Assembly: GCA_020436025.1 (NCBI GenBank)
Contig: JAGQYP010000026.1
Coordinates: 1-50,395 of the forward strand
Origin: Crocinitomicaceae bacterium
GTDB lineage: Bacteria; Bacteroidota; Bacteroidia; Flavobacteriales_D; Crocinitomicaceae
Direction: 5' to 3'
Length of the DNA stretch: 50,395 nt
The position numbers and the translations under genes are program-made. The notes under the pieces were generated by a model, which was given only the letters and a program-made list of their open reading frames with translations, made no database searches and was not told where the DNA came from. Below, piece by piece: positions 46,697-50,395 of the stretch; positions within the stretch are counted from its first letter, which is position 1, and the number at the start of each line of letters is the position of its first letter.

Positions 46697-49362
46697 TCTT
46701 CCTTGTTTTGTTCAGGTTCTGGACCTTTATCGGTAACTTCCAATTCTTCTAACTCGATATCTTCTTCTTCATCGTAGATTTCAATATAAGGCTCTTTGAA
46801 GGCCTTTGTAGTAACTCTTCTTTGAAGCGACAATAGTAAAGACGGTAATAAAACCAAATTGGTTATCATGGCCACTAATAAAGTTAGGGAAACTAATATC
46901 CCTAATGCTTTAGTACCTCCAAATTCAGAAATTGCGAACACAGAAAATCCAAAAAAGAGAATAATCGAAGTATAGAACATACTCAACCCTGTCTCGCTCA
47001 AAGCATTGATCACACATTGATTCAGATCCCATTCTCTATGTTTGATTTCAAGGCGATATTTGGCCAGGAAGTGAATGGTATCATCCACGGATATCCCAAA
47101 AGCTATACTAAAGACCAAAATCGTTGAAGGTTTGATCGGAATTTGGAAGAATCCCATGATGGCTGCTGTCACCAACAGCGGTAAAAAGTTCGGGATCAAA
47201 GAAACGATCACCATACGCCAGGATCTAAACAAAATAGCCATGATGATGGCGATAATGAAAACTGCAATCGCTAATGAAGTAAGTAGGTTGTAAACCAAAT
47301 ATTGGGTTCCTTCAGAAGCAATGACAGAGATCCCTGTAATGTAAAAATCAAAATATTGCTTGTCGGCAGCTTCTTTCAATTTGTCACCAAATCCAGCTTC
47401 TTTGTGATAACTGTAGATTTTATTTGGATCCAAGTCAAATTCATACTGCAATTCATCATTTCCATTAGAAATTAAGGCACAAACATCATTATAGATAGCT
47501 GGGAATTCGCTATAAATAACCGCCAAAACAGTGTCTTTTTTGTCGTCTGCTGCGTTAGTATACAAGTTCAATAAGGAATCTACTTGAGTTCTTTCCGGGT
47601 TTAGTATGGCATCAATAACTTTATTATAGTTTTCCTTGATCTCAGCGATTTCATAAGATCCAATATCTTTCATTTGCAAACGCACACGCATGGTGGTTTC
47701 AGCGGTGTCTACCAATTCATCCAAACTAAAAGGATTGTTCTTTTGATTGGATTTGGTATTCATGTTTTCGATGTATTCCGACAAGTATTTTTTATCGCTT
47801 GATTTTGGAATGACATATTTCGTTGGATCGTTATTGTAAAAAGACATGTTGATCCATTTCACAAAATCTACAACGGAAAGCGATTTGGAAAAAAGTGGAT
47901 TCTTTGAAAGCGTATCTTGAAGTTCTTCAACCTTTTTTAGAGTTGATTTTTTGAGCAATCTGTTTTTCTCTTTGTAGTTGATCAATATTTCAAAAGGAAT
48001 GGACCCATGGAATACGGATTCAATTTTTTTCAAATCGGTTACAATTGGGTCATCTGAAGGCAAATCTCCTGTAAGATTTCCTGTCGCTTCTACTTTGGTA
48101 ATTCCCCAAATGCTCAATCCTAATAATAAAACGGCCACTCCATACACCCATTTTCTGTGGAAGCGAACCAACCAAACAAATCCATCAACAATTCCCTTAG
48201 TAACGTTTCGGTCTAAGTGTTTAAGTTGGCCACCCTTAGGCGCTTTCAAATTCGATGTAATGATTGGAATAATGGTGATGGAAAGGAAAAACACCACCAT
48301 GATATTCAAGGAAGCAATAATTCCAAATTCAATGAGTTTGTCCGAATTCGTAAAAACAAAAGTGGAAAAACCTAAAGCGGTGGTTAAATTCGTTAAGAAA
48401 GTGGCATTTCCAATCTTGTGAATGACTCTGGAAAGCGCTTTCACCTTATTTCCGTGGATCTTGACCTCCCGATGAAACATGTTGAGCAGGAAGACACAGT
48501 TCGGTATTCCTATCACAATCATTAATGGGGGAATCAAAGCCATCAAAATAGATAATTTGAAGCCGAATAACCCAATTGTTCCCAGCGACCAAATAACCGC
48601 AACAGCCACAACTAAATTACAGATGAGTACAACTTTGATTGATCGGAAGAAAAGTAATAGTAGGAGAGAAGTCACACTAATTGCCAAAGCAATAAAAATG
48701 TACATTTCGCCCATCACTTTTTTCCCTACCACAATTCGAATGTGCGGTAAACCAGAAAAGTAAATCTTTCCAATTTCGTCTTCGTATTCTTTGGCTAATT
48801 CTTCTATGTTTATTACAACAATTCCTCTTTTCAGATCCTGTAAATATTCTTCCTTGATGGAAACAATCATCATGGAAATTTTACCTGAATCTGAATAAAT
48901 GAAGTTGTTATAAATAGGGATGTCTCGGACTCTCTGGATCAGACTATCCATTTCCTCCTGGCTCGAAATAATTGAATCCTGAAAAATTTCTTTGACCCTA
49001 AATCTCTTGTCTTCCTGGATGTTCTCCATGGAGATTAATTGCGCCTCAGAGATAACAGATTTAACCGCATCAAACTTTTTGATTTTGTTTCCGAGTTCAA
49101 TCCATTTCTCAAAAACATCCTTATCGTAAAGCTTTTCTGAATTGACTGCGATAATCAAAGTCCCACCATCTTCTCCATAGCGTTCTTTGAATTTCAGATA
49201 ATCTCTTTGAGCAGGACTATCTTTTGGTAGCATGGCTCCAAATTTATTGTCCAGTTTGAGTTTCCCAAAGATGTTGGCTCCCAGAAAAACCGTCATACCA
49301 AGTATGAAAACCGAAATAATGAGTCGGTTACGAAGTATGATTTGGGAGATTTTTTGCCACAT
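46693..49362 (-). CDS. RND/MMPL-family transporter with sterol-sensing-domain-like permease
   Basis: 889 residues. Two repeats, each a transmembrane helix, a large periplasmic loop and a five-helix bundle. The first loop carries [20 protein letters not shown], the first helical bundle starts near [20 protein letters not shown] and contains [21 protein letters not shown]; the second bundle has [19 protein letters not shown], a GxxxDD proton-relay-like stretch common to MMPL/RND lipid exporters. A charged cytoplasmic tail ([16 protein letters not shown]) ends it. RND proteins of this kind export hopanoids (HpnN) and some bacterial sterol transporters belong to the same superfamily, which makes an export role for the nearby sterols possible but untested. 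Confidence 0.82.
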   Translation of the reverse strand: MWQKISQIILRNRLIISVFILGMTVFLGANIFGKLKLDNKFGAMLPKDSPAQRDYLKFKERYGEDGGTLIIAVNSEKLYDKDVFEKWIELGNKIKKFDAVKSVISEAQLISMENIQEDKRFRVKEIFQDSIISSQEEMDSLIQRVRDIPIYNNFIYSDSGKISMMIVSIKEEYLQDLKRGIVVINIEELAKEYEDEIGKIYFSGLPHIRIVVGKKVMGEMYIFIALAISVTSLLLLLFFRSIKVVLICNLVVAVAVIWSLGTIGLFGFKLSILMALIPPLMIVIGIPNCVFLLNMFHREVKIHGNKVKALSRVIHKIGNATFLTNLTTALGFSTFVFTNSDKLIEFGIIASLNIMVVFFLSITIIPIITSNLKAPKGGQLKHLDRNVTKGIVDGFVWLVRFHRKWVYGVAVLLLGLSIWGITKVEATGNLTGDLPSDDPIVTDLKKIESVFHGSIPFEILINYKEKNRLLKKSTLKKVEELQDTLSKNPLFSKSLSVVDFVKWINMSFYNNDPTKYVIPKSSDKKYLSEYIENMNTKSNQKNNPFSLDELVDTAETTMRVRLQMKDIGSYEIAEIKENYNKVIDAILNPERTQVDSLLNLYTNAADDKKDTVLAVIYSEFPAIYNDVCALISNGNDELQYEFDLDPNKIYSYHKEAGFGDKLKEAADKQYFDFYITGISVIASEGTQYLVYNLLTSLAIAVFIIAIIMAILFRSWRMVIVSLIPNFLPLLVTAAIMGFFQIPIKPSTILVFSIAFGISVDDTIHFLAKYRLEIKHREWDLNQCVINALSETGLSMFYTSIILFFGFSVFAISEFGGTKALGILVSLTLLVAMITNLVLLPSLLLSLQRRVTTKAFKEPYIEIYDEEEDIELEELEVTDKGPEPEQNKEE

Positions 49363-49380
49363 ATTATTTTGCCCTCTTTT

Positions 49381-50395
49381 CTATTTTAACCAACGATCCA
49401 GCCAGTTAAAAAATTCTCTGTGCCACACGATTCCATTTTGTGGACTTAATACCCAGTGACCTTCACCAGGGAAATATAAAAATCTGCTTGGAATTCCTTT
49501 GATTTGAGCCACCTGGAAAGCTTGCATTCCTTCTCCAATTGGCACTCTAAAATCTTTTTCACCGTGAATCACCAACATAGGAGTATCCCAGTTTTGAACG
49601 TAATTACTTGGTGAGTTCTTTTGATACAATTCCGCATTTTCTTTCAACCAATATGGCCCTCCGATATCCCAGTTGGCGAAGAACAATTCTTCAGTTGTTC
49701 CGTACCAGGAATAAAGATTAAACAACCCACAATGTGAGATGAAAGTCTTGAATCTTTTCTCATGGTTTCCAGCTAAATAATAAACCGAATAACCACCATA
49801 AGAAGCCCCAATGGCCCCCATTCTGTTTTCGTCACAATAAGGTTCTTTGGATACTGAATCAATGGCCGCCAAATAGTCTTTCATGGCTTGTCCGCCCCAA
49901 TCTTTTGAAATAGTCTCGTTCCATTCTTGACCAAATCCAGGTAAACCTCTTCGGTTTGGAGCTACAATAATGTAATCATTAGCAGCCATCAATTGAAAAT
50001 TCCATCTGAAAGAGAAAAACTGACTTACAGCTGATTGTGGTCCGCCTTGGCAATACAACAAAGTCGGATATTTTTTATTCGGATCGAAGTCGGGAGGATA
50101 AATTACCCAAGTCAGCATTTTTTTGTTGTCTGAAGTAGTGATCCATCTCTTTTCAATCTTGCTGGTCTTGATCTTTTCGTAAATTTCCTTATTTACATGA
50201 CTCAACTGAGTTTCTTCTCCTTTTTTGATATCTACTTTAAAGATTTCATTGGGATGATTCATGGTAGTTTTAGTTCCTACCAAATATTTTCCAGCAAGTG
50301 CAATGGAAGTCCAGTTGTGATCGCCATCTGTAATTTGTCTCGTTTTGTTCTTTTTCAGATCGAATTCAAATAGTTGAACTGTGGCGTGCTTATCA
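49381..50395 (-). CDS. S9-family serine peptidase, C-terminal part (5' end outside the window)
   Basis: Partial. The reading frame is open to the window edge (the upstream residues read ATVQLFEFDLKKNKTRQITD, part of the beta-propeller), so any start near 50283 would be internal. The hydrolase domain shows YCQGGPQSAV, the nucleophile elbow GASYGG, LVIHGEKDFRVP with the catalytic Asp, and PGEGHWVL with the His, the Ser-Asp-His triad of prolyl oligopeptidase/DPP-IV-like peptidases. Probably secreted, acting on oligopeptides. It is 18 bases upstream of the RND gene on the same strand and may be the first gene of that operon, or end of a separate one. Confidence 0.9.
   Translation of the reverse strand, partial: DKHATVQLFEFDLKKNKTRQITDGDHNWTSIALAGKYLVGTKTTMNHPNEIFKVDIKKGEETQLSHVNKEIYEKIKTSKIEKRWITTSDNKKMLTWVIYPPDFDPNKKYPTLLYCQGGPQSAVSQFFSFRWNFQLMAANDYIIVAPNRRGLPGFGQEWNETISKDWGGQAMKDYLAAIDSVSKEPYCDENRMGAIGASYGGYSVYYLAGNHEKRFKTFISHCGLFNLYSWYGTTEELFFANWDIGGPYWLKENAELYQKNSPSNYVQNWDTPMLVIHGEKDFRVPIGEGMQAFQVAQIKGIPSRFLYFPGEGHWVLSPQNGIVWHREFFNWLDRWLK

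Noticed and set aside
49381..50283. S9 peptidase starting at the TTG at 50283
   Set aside because: The same frame stays open to the window end with propeller-like sequence, so this is an internal codon and the true start lies outside.

Overview
The window comes from an A+T-rich genome of a Bacteroidota bacterium, most likely order Flavobacteriales (a Crocinitomicaceae/Fluviicola-like affiliation is a guess). The evidence is: type IX secretion (T9SS) sorting domains of both A and B type, many SPII lipoproteins, TAnnTTTG-type -7 promoter boxes with little sign of Shine-Dalgarno sequences, a long type-2 isoleucyl-tRNA synthetase, a GldE/TlyC-like CNNM-CBS protein, and housekeeping genes (recA, tadA, ispG, hemW, purD) of Bacteroidota type. 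No tRNA, rRNA, CRISPR array or intact insertion sequence was seen. No gene-free stretch exceeds 300 bases; the longest are 5433-5720 and 17715-18001.

Layout. 127-5432: a run of secreted or surface genes on the + strand (trimeric-fibre-like protein, lipase-like T9SS cargo, two paralogous lipoproteins). 5721-7265: recA and a Bcp peroxiredoxin on the - strand. 7390-12770: an AddB-like nuclease, a DUF4268 protein, a secreted NTR-like protein, a YD-repeat secreted protein and a GNAT acetyltransferase. 12866-18001: a soluble GAF/HisKA_2 sensor kinase, a methyltransferase and a large T9SS protein. 18002-25903: ileS, a second NTR-like protein, a lipoprotein, a NUMOD4-HNH protein, tadA, ispG and a small hypothetical. 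25967-29197: hemW, the free-methionine-R-sulfoxide reductase and an Ig-like lipoprotein. 29369-34786: an 1805-residue T9SS type-B cargo. 34892-39722: purD, a CNNM/CBS membrane protein and a PpiD-like foldase.

The most striking part is 39961-44734: a complete squalene-to-cyclic-sterol module. An oxidosqualene cyclase (- strand) is divergent from a translationally coupled squalene synthase / squalene epoxidase pair (+ strand), with a 17-bp palindrome between them. All three proteins look like the eukaryotic enzymes rather than the hopanoid HpnCDE/SHC set. The cyclase has the DCTAE motif and keeps the three residues (Tyr, His, Ile) that mark plant-type cycloartenol synthases, so the predicted product is cycloartenol rather than lanosterol or hopene. 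No sterol-tailoring genes (C-14/C-4 demethylases, reductases) lie in the window.

Converging on this module is a tightly overlapped - strand operon (S9 peptidase, RND/MMPL exporter, RmlA, trans-isoprenyl diphosphate synthase). Together with ispG (MEP pathway, 24036-25553), the window could supply several consecutive steps: MEP pathway to C15/C20 prenyl diphosphates, squalene, 2,3-oxidosqualene and a tetracyclic or pentacyclic sterol, with the RND protein as a possible but unproven lipid exporter. Sterol synthesis is already known in scattered bacteria (Methylococcus, Gemmata, myxobacteria, and I believe a few Bacteroidota), so the pathway is not new as such; the gene arrangement, the product prediction and the regulation are what deserve attention.

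Intergenic DNA also carries several recurring elements: a 66-bp tandem repeat running into the cyclase stop codon with relatives elsewhere, long hairpins at 10175-10240 and 44805-44837, and an interrupted repeat plus three-way-junction-like fold upstream of ileS.
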